The notes beneath the pieces are model-generated. The model saw nothing but the letters and a program-made list of their open reading frames with translations. It was not told the DNA's origin and ran no database searches. Below, one piece after another: positions 1 through 8,382 of a stretch of 64,000 bases of DNA (position 1 is the first letter of the stretch; the number at the start of each line of letters is the position of its first letter). Origin of the DNA: Collinsella aerofaciens (lineage in GTDB: Bacteria; Actinomycetota; Coriobacteriia; Coriobacteriales; Coriobacteriaceae); the NCBI RefSeq assembly GCF_015552075.1, contig NZ_JADNDZ010000097.1:1-64000 (forward strand), given 5' to 3'. Position numbers and translations under genes: made by a program.

Positions 1-227
1 TTCCCGCCACTCATCTTCGCAGGAGAAAAAACAACGAGAAGCTACTGTATCGGAATAAGCGGTTCAGCGCATTGCTGTCACCATTGTGGAGGTGTTCGTT
101 CTTCTGATTACCGTCTGCGAAGCTTATTGCTACGTTCGCCGAAACCATTCTAGAAATATGGTGAACTAGACATCTTGGTTTGTTATACACAATATTGAGG
201 TTTTTCTGCACTCAAAGGGAGGTAGTC
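1..227. other. AT-rich leader region, no gene supported
   Basis: The first 227 bases are AT-richer than most of the window. I find no open frame with a convincing ribosome site or recognisable product. The region leads into the first Cys-rich peptide gene and probably holds its promoter, but I could not fix a -35/-10 pair with confidence. The locus may continue left of the window. Confidence 0.5.
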
Positions 228-431
228 GTGAAGCATATTCATCCGATTAATCCAGGAAGTGGCGACGAGGCAGGCGTGAAGCCGATGTCTTTTGACTGCC
301 TCTTGGGCATTACTGACATCTGTACTGTTTATGATAAAGCAGATGGCTGTGGTGCATACGATTACTGCGACTATGACATGGATGGCGGCAGCATCTGCGT
401 TGTAGATCACTGTGGCATTGATCAAACGTAG
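228..431 (+). CDS. Cys/Asp-rich mini-protein A (putative peptide precursor)
   Basis: This 67-residue protein starts at a GTG preceded by GGGAGG at good spacing. It begins MKHIHP, has a short Gly/Pro-containing stretch, and ends in a core of about 44 residues with six cysteines, many Asp and Tyr, and no basic residues except one Lys. The next gene is a paralogue with the same first six residues and an alignable Cys pattern. There is no signal peptide and no zinc-finger spacing. Two such tiny paralogues, each with its own strong ribosome site, next to a small membrane peptide and an ABC exporter, suggest a ribosomally made, modified and exported peptide (RiPP) precursor with a conserved leader. 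A metal-binding mini-protein is the alternative. Function is inferred; I recognise no named family. Confidence 0.7.
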   Translation: MKHIHPINPGSGDEAGVKPMSFDCLLGITDICTVYDKADGCGAYDYCDYDMDGGSICVVDHCGIDQT

Positions 432-461
432 TCTCTAATTGGATTAAGGTGAGGAGCTGTT

Positions 462-641
462 ATGAAGCATATCCATCCTGTTGGTTCAAATGAACATCCT
501 CCCGTTGAGCCTTGTTGTCTTGGAGTTGATATATGCAATTTTTACGACATCGCCGAGTGCCCTGTTGCGGATTGGTGCTATGTCGATAAAGAATCAAGCT
601 GTGTTTTGCCAGCAGATTGGTGCGATCCAGTTGACGAGTAG
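462..641 (+). CDS. Cys/Asp-rich mini-protein B (paralogue of A)
   Basis: This 59-residue protein starts at an ATG preceded by GGTGAGGAG. It begins MKHIHP exactly like protein A, then carries seven cysteines. Six of them line up with those of A, in the order C, DIC, a DGC or AEC type, YC/WC, SIC/SSC and DHC/DWC. It is rich in Asp, Glu and Trp and ends in acidic residues. It lies 30 bases after A, so the two are probably co-transcribed. The shared N-terminus with a divergent but Cys-conserved core is the usual look of paired RiPP precursors or two-component peptides. That is an inference, since no maturation enzyme is visible inside the window. Confidence 0.7.
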   Translation: MKHIHPVGSNEHPPVEPCCLGVDICNFYDIAECPVADWCYVDKESSCVLPADWCDPVDE

Positions 642-722
642 TTTTGTGGCTAGGAACTATTTGGTCCAATTCAGAATAAGATGGGAACAAATACCAAAAT
701 CTCGTGTCTGGGAGGAGGAGTT

Positions 723-830
723 ATGCCATTATTGCAAGGTCTCGTTGGATTAGCCTTTATACTTGCGTTATATCTGGCACCTTTTTTAATTCTATTCTTC
801 ATTATCCGACTCTTTCTTCGGAGAAAATAG
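723..830 (+). CDS. 35-residue single-span membrane peptide
   Basis: The ATG follows a very strong GGGAGGAGGAG ribosome site. The 35-residue product is a single long hydrophobic stretch (about residues 5-29) ended by a basic tail, RLFLRRK. It lies 81 bases after mini-protein B on the same strand and just before a terminator-like hairpin, so it closes the same transcript. It could be an immunity or export-helper peptide for the neighbouring mini-proteins, a small toxin, or an envelope-stress peptide. Only the membrane topology is seen; the role is inferred. Confidence 0.55.
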   Translation: MPLLQGLVGLAFILALYLAPFLILFFIIRLFLRRK

Positions 831-894
831 GAGTGTCACGCAAACATTAGCGTAGCTTTCTTCCAATATGAGCCGAGCATTGGCAAGTGGAATA

Positions 895-939
895 AGAAGC
901 CCGACCGTTCGCCACATGAAAGTGATCGGACGGGCTTCT
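895..939 (+). terminator. Terminator-like hairpin after the peptide genes
   Basis: Arms GAAGCCCG-A-CCG and CGG-A-CGGGCTTC pair with one mismatch around a loop of about 20 bases and are followed by TCTATTT. It sits 65 bases after the small membrane peptide and likely ends the transcript of the three small genes. Confidence 0.55.
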
Positions 940-1530
940 CTATTTAACCCGGGCCGCCACCCATAGCGGCTTTCCAAGCGTATTCTCAGTGCAAAGCAAT
1001 CGTCAGTTTAATCCTATGCGCTGATACCGCATTTCATTTGTTCGGCTCGAATTCTACGGCCTGGCAACCCTCGCACTCTCCGGCAAATGGATTGAACGCG
1101 AAGGCAGAGATGATGTGTGCGTGGACATCGAGGCTGCTGTAGGCAACATACTGGGACATGGACCCCCGCTGCGCGTGGTATGCGGCCCGGCATATTCATT
1201 GCCGTCCAACCCCGTGTAGTTGCAGCAAAGGGTGGAACCTCAATGCTCAGCTCATGTTGTCCGTGGGACACGAGAATCGTAAGTACACTTTGGTGCGATT
1301 CTCACGCTGATACTGAGCCACCTGGAATAAGATACGTCGCGACAACACTTCGCTTCACCTCTGTCTCGACAAGATGACGTAGACTAAAGTTTCCTTTAGT
1401 AAGAGAACGAGAACTATATCTGAAAGCGTTGCGATGGCGTGAAGGCACCGAGTCCGAACCGCCTGAATGCTACGTGCATCTGCATCGCCTTTTTGTTATC
1501 TCTGCCAGTTGGGTAGCACTACACTTGTCA
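940..1530. other. Intergenic stretch between convergent genes
   Basis: Short open frames here have no ribosome site and no recognisable product. The only structure I see is a small inverted repeat, ACTAAAG-TTTC-CTTTAGT, at about 1383-1400. No T-rich Rho-independent terminator for the ABC exporter gene was clear. Confidence 0.5.
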
Positions 1531-3183
1531 TCATTTACCCTGGTACATGCTGCCTAAATCCACTACCCCTTCTACCGCGCCGACCATCTCGTCATCGTGA
1601 GAGACAACGATGATCAGCTGGCTTTGCTTGTTGCGCTTAACATAGGCCGCAAGCTCGGCGCGGCTTACAGCGTCTAACCCAGTCGTGGGCTCGTCGAGTA
1701 CCAAAACTGACGACTTGCGTGAAATCGCCGACCATAAGTACACTCGGCGCAGCTCACCGCCCGAAAGCGCGGAGCAACGTTTCCCGAGCAACTCCTTCAC
1801 GCTGTTTTCCAGCGAAAGTAGGCCATCTACACCCCGGTGATAGGAAGAAAAGGGCGTGTCGAAATACTCTAACAGCTCTTTCACCGTTTCGTCCGGCGCG
1901 AAGCACGACTGTGGGCAGCACGATATCTCTCTCGCACGTATGTAATCCAAGTCGCATTCTTCGATTGGCACGCCGTTGTATTTTACTTTGCCTTTCGATG
2001 AGTATAGTCCGAGCATCAAGTAAAGAAGTGACGTCTTGCCTCTTCCGTTTTCCCCAACTATGCAATATGTACCAGGACCGGAAAACTTGAAAGAAAACCC
2101 GCCGAGGACCTCTCGGACAGATCCGTCTGGAAGGGCAACCGAGAATTCCAAATCAGATACCGAAATGTCATTTATTTCATCGAGTTTAGCTAAATCGGTC
2201 CGATTCCACCCCGATCTCTCCTTTTCTCTCGTCGCGATAGCCGTCCTATCCCATGATGCTTTGGCATCTTGATAGGATTTGAACAATGACATCATACTTT
2301 TCAAAGTCTTAAAGAGAACCGCGAAGTATGTACCGATGATAGTGTACTCGCCTATTGACATAGTTCCGTTAATGATTCGTACTCCGGAAACAACAAGTAT
2401 CACCGCTTGAAACAACGCTGCGAAAAGACCATCGAGCGATGTCAGAGAATATGATAGCTTTCCGGAGCGCAAAACTTTGGGAAAATAGCTCTTAAACCCA
2501 GCGTCGAGCGCTTGTTCGCTCTTGCCGTACGAAGATGTCAGTTGAATGTTGAGAATCTGATTAAGCTGCGATGCAATTGCGGCGTAAAAGGCGCTGTCCG
2601 CCTCTTTCTTCTCATACGTGACCCTATACAAAAGTTTCCTCAACCCAGTAATTACACAGAAATACACGATGAGGAGAATGATGGAAAACACCGCGAGAGT
2701 TGAATCAATTGACCATATGATAAGCAATACGATGGGAATGGCTACAACGGACAGCGGCGCACTGATAAAATTCGCCAAAACGAAAGATGAGACCACGCTG
2801 GAGTCGGAAATAATCCGTTGCGTTGTATAGGCTGGATCGATGGTCCGACTCACCAAGTAATCGTCTCTTTCAAAACGCAAGACGGCCTCCCTGAGAAGAT
2901 CAAAGGAAAGTCTCGTGGTTATGCGAATGGAAAGTGTTCCTGCAAAATAAGTAAAGAGGGTGGAGAAAACTCCTATTGACGCAACCAGGAGCGCGAAGAG
3001 TACGGCGTCTCTTTCGCTGCGGTTACCGAGAAGAAAATCTAAGAATTTCCCGTTCACGTATGGCATGGCATAGGAGAGAGCGGTTCCAATCACCGTGATA
3101 GCAATGAAGACGAAAGCCCCTTTTGCTCTGATGAACCTCGAGAGAACGCATCGAATCAAGGAAGGCCCCAATCTACCCGCCAC
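1531..3183 (-). CDS. ABC exporter, fused membrane and ATPase domains
   Basis: This 550-residue half-transporter has an N-terminal six-helix membrane domain (about residues 20-300) and a C-terminal nucleotide-binding domain. The latter has Walker A GENGRGKTS (377-385), signature LSGGE (473-477), Walker B VLVLDEP (493-499) and switch His529. The length fits an MsbA/LagD-type exporter without the N-terminal C39 peptidase that many bacteriocin exporters carry. It has an AT-rich, non-GC3-biased coding style like the nearby peptide genes, unlike the kinase genes to its right. The start is a GTG with no strong ribosome site. It faces the Cys-rich mini-protein genes, and export of a processed peptide from them is the most attractive role. 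General multidrug or lipid export cannot be excluded. Confidence 0.85.
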   Translation of the reverse strand: MAGRLGPSLIRCVLSRFIRAKGAFVFIAITVIGTALSYAMPYVNGKFLDFLLGNRSERDAVLFALLVASIGVFSTLFTYFAGTLSIRITTRLSFDLLREAVLRFERDDYLVSRTIDPAYTTQRIISDSSVVSSFVLANFISAPLSVVAIPIVLLIIWSIDSTLAVFSIILLIVYFCVITGLRKLLYRVTYEKKEADSAFYAAIASQLNQILNIQLTSSYGKSEQALDAGFKSYFPKVLRSGKLSYSLTSLDGLFAALFQAVILVVSGVRIINGTMSIGEYTIIGTYFAVLFKTLKSMMSLFKSYQDAKASWDRTAIATREKERSGWNRTDLAKLDEINDISVSDLEFSVALPDGSVREVLGGFSFKFSGPGTYCIVGENGRGKTSLLYLMLGLYSSKGKVKYNGVPIEECDLDYIRAREISCCPQSCFAPDETVKELLEYFDTPFSSYHRGVDGLLSLENSVKELLGKRCSALSGGELRRVYLWSAISRKSSVLVLDEPTTGLDAVSRAELAAYVKRNKQSQLIIVVSHDDEMVGAVEGVVDLGSMYQGK

Positions 3184-3498
3184 AAAACATCAATCACTGA
3201 TACCTTACACCTCAACACAACAGGAGCGAAGATTTGCCAATGAGACTGCTTTAAGATTGCCTTGGGCCAATACGATCTCAAGCTCTTCCTACAAGAGAGT
3301 CGGAATCGGACATCTCCTCCGACGAACCTGGCAATCGGGCGGTTGAAATATCTTTTTCAACCGCCCGATTGCCACAATAGATTTGAGCATCCGCCCACAA
3401 ACGTCCGCGTTTTATACCCATCAAATCCTTTGCCTTTTGTCGTCTAGACTAGAAAAATCGCTCGAAATAACGCAACCGGCCTGCTCGCTTGAAGAAAC
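3184..3498. other. Intergenic region with one long hairpin
   Basis: No gene is supported. The region holds the upstream sequence of the ABC exporter and the 17-bp-stem hairpin listed separately. Confidence 0.5.
3331..3372. repeat. Perfect 17-bp stem hairpin
   Basis: Arms 3331-3347 (starting GCAATCGGGCGG) and 3356-3372 are perfect reverse complements around an 8-base loop. There is no adjacent T-run on the right and a T-run lies within the loop. It may be a bidirectional terminator or a small palindromic repeat. Confidence 0.6.
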
Positions 3499-4148
3499 CT
3501 AAGCCCGTAACGTAGATGTGCAAACTTCCGAAACGCCTTGCGCGGCATAGTGCGTATAAACTTCGTCAACCGCCTCAGAAATATCTGAGTATCGCGCCGG
3601 GTCAAAAGCATACGATGTCGCAGCTATACCCTGCACCCATTCGGAACGCGGATTAATTGAATAGCCACACAGCATCATCATACATGCATCTAGACCTGAT
3701 TTCCCAAGTATCCGACGTATTGATGAGAGCATCGCGGGTCGCCCCTGCACCATCGTCGTCACCCCTATTAGCAGTATTTACCGTTTTTCTCTAAATGCGT
3801 ATCGCCACCCTTAAGAATACGAAGTGTTTTATCCAGACCCGATTGTCCTCCATCTCAAACGAAGGGATAAGGAATCTCATCCGGAATCGGCAGTAACGGA
3901 GGATTCACAACGACAAGCGAAAAACATGAGTCATCTCTCAGAGGGGAGTAAAGGCTCCCCTCAAGCACCCTAGTTTCGTCATCCAAAGAGTTGATGGCAG
4001 TGTTTTTCTTACAAAGGTCGACAACAAAAGGGTTGATTTCTACAGATGTTACATCCATGCCACAGTTGGTAAGTATCAGGCCCTGTATTCTGGGGCCAGA
4101 ACACAAATCGAGAGCCTTCCGTGCGCTCTGCGGTGTAAGGCGCCAATC
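3499..4148 (-). pseudogene. Decayed class I SAM-dependent methyltransferase
   Basis: Three reading frames on the minus strand together spell one methyltransferase. The first piece (4148 down to about 3855) runs DWRLTPQ...ALDLCSGP (motif I-like), then EINPFVVDLC and VVVNPPLLP, the NPPL-type catalytic motif. It continues past a stop in another frame as DGGQSGLDKTLRIL. A third frame resumes as ILLIGVTTMVQGRPAML and ends near 3499. At least two frameshifts and an upstream in-frame stop break the gene, and no N-terminal domain is intact. The NPP motif suggests an N- or protein-methylating enzyme of the HemK/PrmC type or a natural-product methyltransferase. It may be a dead tailoring enzyme of the neighbouring peptide locus, which is inference. 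Confidence 0.65.
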
Positions 4149-4416
4149 TCAGCAAATCTGTCCCACAATACTGCGCTGAAGAACAAGACGGAACCCCTGA
4201 GCCAAACTCCCCTATACCTTATTAAGGCTAAGACAGGCAAGTTCACGCACCCGGCATATTCCAGAATAACATCCTATTGTTTTAGATGCTCTACAAGCAT
4301 GAACAGCCGCGAATCGGAAAGATCTTCTAGTTTCGCCCCGACTGACCGCCAAGGGCCAAAATGGCCCCTCCATCCCCGGGCGACTGGCTCTGGCGCGCCA
4401 AGGAGTGTCCCCAAGT

Positions 4417-4449
4417 GCCGGCAGAAAAGGAACGTCCCTAACTGCCGGC
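4417..4449 (-). terminator. Hairpin at the end of the FHA/kinase operon
   Basis: GCCGGCA and TGCCGGC arms pair around a loop of about 19 bases and overlap the FHA gene stop codon. There is no clear T-run after it, so termination is only a possibility. Confidence 0.35.
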
Positions 4450-5387
4450 TAGAGGGCACCGAAGAGGATGGCGTAGGTAGTGGATTCGCCGAGCTTGAGC
4501 TCGTCGCCGGGATTGAGTTGGGCGGAACGGCCGGGCTCGACCTGAATGCAGACGCGCGTGGCCCCGTTTACCACCACGGTTCCGTTGGTGGACGACAAGT
4601 CCTCGACGTGCCAGATATTTTGAGCATCGCACCAGATATGGGCATGGCGGGCCGAGACATCGTCGCCGACGTCGGTAATATCGCCCTCACCAGTGGCCAG
4701 CGCGCCGATCTCAACACCCTGCTCACTCGGCTGAATCCAGCGCGGGGCGCTCACGACAAAACTGTTTTGTACGCGCAGCAAGCCCAAGGGGTGCGCCGGG
4801 GCGGGTTCGCGTTCGCCCGCGGTCATCGACATGCCAAGCGAACGCGGCGTGGAGGTGCCTCCGCCACAGGTCGCGTGCGCGTAGTCGATGGCATAGTTCA
4901 CCGAGGACCGCACATCCGCCGAACAACCGACGGCGACAAACAGCACCAGCACGGCCTCGGCGCGCTCGGCGGGCATGAGTTCCGCCGCCTGGGACAGGCG
5001 ATCGAGCGCGTTGCGATAGAGATTCGTGTCCTGGTGGCACTCTTCGAGCGCGCGTACCATCGGTTCACCTGCAGGACCGCACACCATATTGATCACAGCC
5101 GTGGAGTCCATGGGATTGCGCTGGCGCAGGGCCAGTTGCGACATAATACGCGCAGCCGAGGTACCGTATTCGGCAAAGTAGCGCTGCTGAAGCGTGCCGA
5201 CCGGCGCGCGAACGATAAAGCGGGAAACCCAAGAGCGATCGGCGGCTCGGCTCTGCGGGCTGCGGCCGTCGGCGAGCGGACGGGACGAAAGCACCAAGCC
5301 GCACAGCTCGATATGGCTCAGATGCACTGCGCGCTTAAAGATGTCAAACATGGCCCCGCATGGGGTGAGCTCAACTTGAGATGCCAT
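4449..5387 (-). CDS. FHA-domain protein
   Basis: A protein of 312 residues. The C-terminal ~90 residues form a forkhead-associated phosphothreonine-binding domain with the conserved SARHAH and DLSSTNGT motifs. The N-terminal two thirds has no motif I recognise but contains several Cys residues. The gene starts 3 bases after the upstream kinase stop, and its ribosome site AAGGAGG lies inside the last kinase codons, so translation is probably coupled. The likely role is to bind phosphorylated targets, including the adjacent kinase. It is a second FHA system distinct from fhaA/fhaB at 15.4-16.9 kb. Confidence 0.85.
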   Translation of the reverse strand: MASQVELTPCGAMFDIFKRAVHLSHIELCGLVLSSRPLADGRSPQSRAADRSWVSRFIVRAPVGTLQQRYFAEYGTSAARIMSQLALRQRNPMDSTAVINMVCGPAGEPMVRALEECHQDTNLYRNALDRLSQAAELMPAERAEAVLVLFVAVGCSADVRSSVNYAIDYAHATCGGGTSTPRSLGMSMTAGEREPAPAHPLGLLRVQNSFVVSAPRWIQPSEQGVEIGALATGEGDITDVGDDVSARHAHIWCDAQNIWHVEDLSSTNGTVVVNGATRVCIQVEPGRSAQLNPGDELKLGESTTYAILFGAL

Positions 5388-5390
5388 GAC

Positions 5391-7235
5391 CTAGGCCTCC
5401 TTGGTCGTAGAAATAGAATCGGACGATACTTCGACAGGTCCGCCAAAAGTACGGGCAGCTGCGGCTCCACCGGCAAGCGGAGTCGCCATCTGGGCTTTTG
5501 TGCGTCGCGGTGCCGAAACGGGAAGTTCAAAGGCAAAGCCCATCGCAAGCAAAAACCACGTAAGCGTATAGGTTGCAACCAGAGCGGCAACAAGGCCGCC
5601 CATCACGGCACGTTGGGAAAATACGCTACATGCAGCCACAACCAGCACCGGAACCTCGCAGGCAGAAAGCGCAAGCACACCCTGCAGGAAGCCCGAGCGC
5701 CGATCACGCGCAAGTGCCCCCGCGGCAACGCCGGCTATGCCGGGCAGCGCCAACGCCAGTGCGGCAATAATACCCGGTAGCGACCCAGACCACACGAGCG
5801 ATCCCAAAGTCGCCGTCACGCGAGCGCCCGACGCCAGCAGCGCGGCCGAAACCACGACCACAGCCCAAACCACGCCACAGACGACCGTCGCGCCGACCAT
5901 CAGCGCGCGACGAACCGCGCGGCCGGACGCATCCATGGGGCACGGCGTGAGCGGCTCGCCGCGGAGCGAACGACCGACATTTTGCGCATAGTGGTCACAA
6001 AACGCCGAGAGCGCCGCCTCGACCGCCGCCGGCTCGGGACGATCTTTTTGATGGCTGGACAGACAGGCTGTCACCACGTCGAACAGCTGGGCATCGACAA
6101 ACGCCAGCGCATCGCGTAGCTCCTCGGAATCCGGCTCAAGCCCCAGCTGCTGGGCCTGCTCGGCCGCGGCGAGCGCCACATCGGGCTCACGACGAAGCAG
6201 CTGAGTCAAATCGCAACCGGGCGCATGGGCACCAATGGGATAGCCGGGCCGCGTGTCCATCTTGAGACGGTAGGGGCTCGCGATGTCGCGCGTCTTTTTG
6301 CGCGAACCCGAGGCACCCGAAGTGCTCGGCGCGGCTTCGTATGGCGCGACGCCGGCAATGAGCTCGTAAACCGTGCTTGCCGCGGCATAGACGTCAATCG
6401 CCGGCGACATACGCAAAGCGCGCAGGTCGGGAATATCGTCGGTGAGCATCTCGGGCGGAGCGTAGGCCACCGTCGCGCGACGCAGCGTGGCATAGCGCTC
6501 CGTAAACGACGCCTTGCCGCCGGTACCGGCCACGGCCGACGCAGGCTCAAGCGCCAGCGACGAGCCAAAGTCGATCAGGCACAGGTCAAAGGTGCCCTCG
6601 GCAAGCTGCCGGTCAAGCGGTAGACGCGCCGTACGCACCATAATATTAGCGGGCGAGATATCGCGATGGACAAAGCCCTCGCCCACCAGACTCATACGGC
6701 AGAGCAGATCGAACAGGTCGCGACCCAGACGCGCCGCCACAAGCGGCGACAGGCGTCCGGCATCGTCCACGGCAAGTCGCGAACGCAAGCGGGCAAGCGT
6801 CTCGCCCTCGACCCATTCCATGACAATTGCAGGCACACCGTCGACCTCGCCCCAGCCATAGAGGCGGGGAAAGCCCTTAAGGCCCGAAAGGGCACGATGA
6901 CATTCGTATTCCTCGCGAAACGCTGCCTTGAACTTGGCGACCAGCGCCTCGTGAGCGGCATCGTCGTCGAACTCATCGCGCGCCGGCAAGATGAGCTGCT
7001 TGAGCGCCACGGCCTCGCCTTGGGCGTTGACGGCACGCGTCACGCGGCCGATACCGCCACGGCGCATGGTGGCATCGTCGGCAAACAGCATCGTAAAACG
7101 ACGCAGATAGGCAGGCAGTTCGTCCTGACCGAGCGCAATGGCTGGCTCAAACCCGTCGACACGCGCCAGGCGCAGGCCGACCATGGGATCGCGACCGAGT
7201 GATTGTGGTGTGGTGGATACAAGATCGGTCATCAT
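5391..7235 (-). CDS. Membrane Ser/Thr protein kinase
   Basis: A Hanks-type kinase of 614 residues. The N-terminal half is the cytoplasmic catalytic domain. It has a Gly-rich loop (RGGIGRV), the ATP-binding Lys in VALKQL, catalytic loop HRDISPANI and metal-binding DFG in LIDFGSS. The C-terminal ~170 residues have four predicted membrane spans and no PASTA repeats, so any sensing is through the membrane or by partners. It overlaps the upstream gene by 4 bases (ATGA) and is followed directly by an FHA protein, a kinase plus phospho-reader pair. The substrate is unknown. Confidence 0.9.
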   Translation of the reverse strand: MMTDLVSTTPQSLGRDPMVGLRLARVDGFEPAIALGQDELPAYLRRFTMLFADDATMRRGGIGRVTRAVNAQGEAVALKQLILPARDEFDDDAAHEALVAKFKAAFREEYECHRALSGLKGFPRLYGWGEVDGVPAIVMEWVEGETLARLRSRLAVDDAGRLSPLVAARLGRDLFDLLCRMSLVGEGFVHRDISPANIMVRTARLPLDRQLAEGTFDLCLIDFGSSLALEPASAVAGTGGKASFTERYATLRRATVAYAPPEMLTDDIPDLRALRMSPAIDVYAAASTVYELIAGVAPYEAAPSTSGASGSRKKTRDIASPYRLKMDTRPGYPIGAHAPGCDLTQLLRREPDVALAAAEQAQQLGLEPDSEELRDALAFVDAQLFDVVTACLSSHQKDRPEPAAVEAALSAFCDHYAQNVGRSLRGEPLTPCPMDASGRAVRRALMVGATVVCGVVWAVVVVSAALLASGARVTATLGSLVWSGSLPGIIAALALALPGIAGVAAGALARDRRSGFLQGVLALSACEVPVLVVAACSVFSQRAVMGGLVAALVATYTLTWFLLAMGFAFELPVSAPRRTKAQMATPLAGGAAAARTFGGPVEVSSDSISTTKEA

Positions 7236-8137
7236 AGGACAAGCGCCGCCACGTTATTGTTGAAGTTACCGAGCGCGACGTCATCATCGCCGTAATGACC
7301 GACCCATTGACATAGGTTGGTGTAACAGCCCCACAGATTGGCATACTGCTGATACCACTTTGACCGGGGCGAGAATGTCTGACGACCGAACTCGGCTCGA
7401 ATGACAAACATCTCCCCGACCAGGCTGTCGCACGGCCTGGGATCTCCCGTAGAGTTATAGGTCGAGACCACGTCATTGGCACGAGAAACGTAACTGTCGA
7501 GCATGTTGTACTTGGTCACAAGCCAACTGTGAATGCTCTCTTCCTCAGCAGCGGAAACGCCACCGGAGTTTGCATCGTTGTCAGTGTTGCCGCCCGTCGA
7601 GCCGCCGTTTCCAGACCCTCCGGTAGAGGAACCCGACCCAGAGCCGCCGCCCGAACTCGATGAATCCGAGCCAGAGCCAGAAGTATCCGAGCTACCGGGC
7701 TTTCCGGACTGCTGGGCGTCCTGCTCCTTCTGCTGCTCGACCTTATTCACCGTTGCCGCCACGCTATTGTTGGACAACCGATCGATGATCTTGGTGTTGG
7801 TGAGCACGATGGTTTTGCCATTGGCAAGCGTGACTTCGTTGTCCGGGGCCTCGGCGCCGTCCGCATCGTCGGTGCCAAACACAATATGCCCGACCACACT
7901 TGCCCAAGCATATCCAGTCGTGGTGCCCAGATCGCTTTTGACCTCATGCCCCACGCGCGGTTCGCGTGCGGCATGCGCCTGCATCATGGACGGCACGGTC
8001 ATGCCATAGGCAGAAACGCCAGCTATGACCAGCACCAGCGAGCACGATAGCAGTGCGTACGCCCGCGGCGCCAAGCCCAGTCGGCGTCGTATGCGCACCG
8101 CGGCGCCGCGCTTTGTCTGAGTGCCACCGGGCCGCAT
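7232..8137 (-). CDS. Membrane-anchored extracytoplasmic protein with Ser/Gly linker
   Basis: I start it at the ATG at 8137 because a GGAGGAG site lies just upstream; the frame stays open further back. The 301-residue product has a basic N-terminus and one membrane span at about residues 23-43. An Asn/Asp-rich segment follows, then a Ser/Gly linker of about 50 residues and a C-terminal domain of about 100 residues with several Cys and Trp. The topology is N-in with the C-terminal part outside. It heads the operon with the kinase and FHA genes, so it could be an extracellular sensor or a kinase substrate. No family is recognised. Confidence 0.75.
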   Translation of the reverse strand: MRPGGTQTKRGAAVRIRRRLGLAPRAYALLSCSLVLVIAGVSAYGMTVPSMMQAHAAREPRVGHEVKSDLGTTTGYAWASVVGHIVFGTDDADGAEAPDNEVTLANGKTIVLTNTKIIDRLSNNSVAATVNKVEQQKEQDAQQSGKPGSSDTSGSGSDSSSSGGGSGSGSSTGGSGNGGSTGGNTDNDANSGGVSAAEEESIHSWLVTKYNMLDSYVSRANDVVSTYNSTGDPRPCDSLVGEMFVIRAEFGRQTFSPRSKWYQQYANLWGCYTNLCQWVGHYGDDDVALGNFNNNVAALVL

Positions 8138-8382
8138 GCGTTCTCCTCCAACAAAAACACGCCGCTCGGGAGCGGCGCATTCATTCGAATCCATATTTGA
8201 GTGTATCAGCGAACCAAAAAGGTTGCGCAACGAATGGACAAATTAAGGATGCGAGCGGAAGCATCCATGCGATAAGCGGATACGAAGCATCTTTGTTGCA
8301 CAACAAACTCACAGTCGCACGGGGAAATTATGACTACCCCGTGCGTCGCGAGGAAAACATACGGCAGGAGCAGGCTCGCCAC

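Noticed and set aside
11-211. 66-residue minus-strand open frame at the left edge
   Set aside because: Low complexity and no ribosome site; it may be chance in AT-rich DNA.
3331-3372. CRISPR-like or attachment site
   Set aside because: Single perfect hairpin with no repeats or tRNA nearby; more like a terminator or small repeat.
4299-5780. 493-residue plus-strand open frame
   Set aside because: It is antisense to the FHA and kinase genes, Arg/His-rich, and has no ribosome site or family motif.
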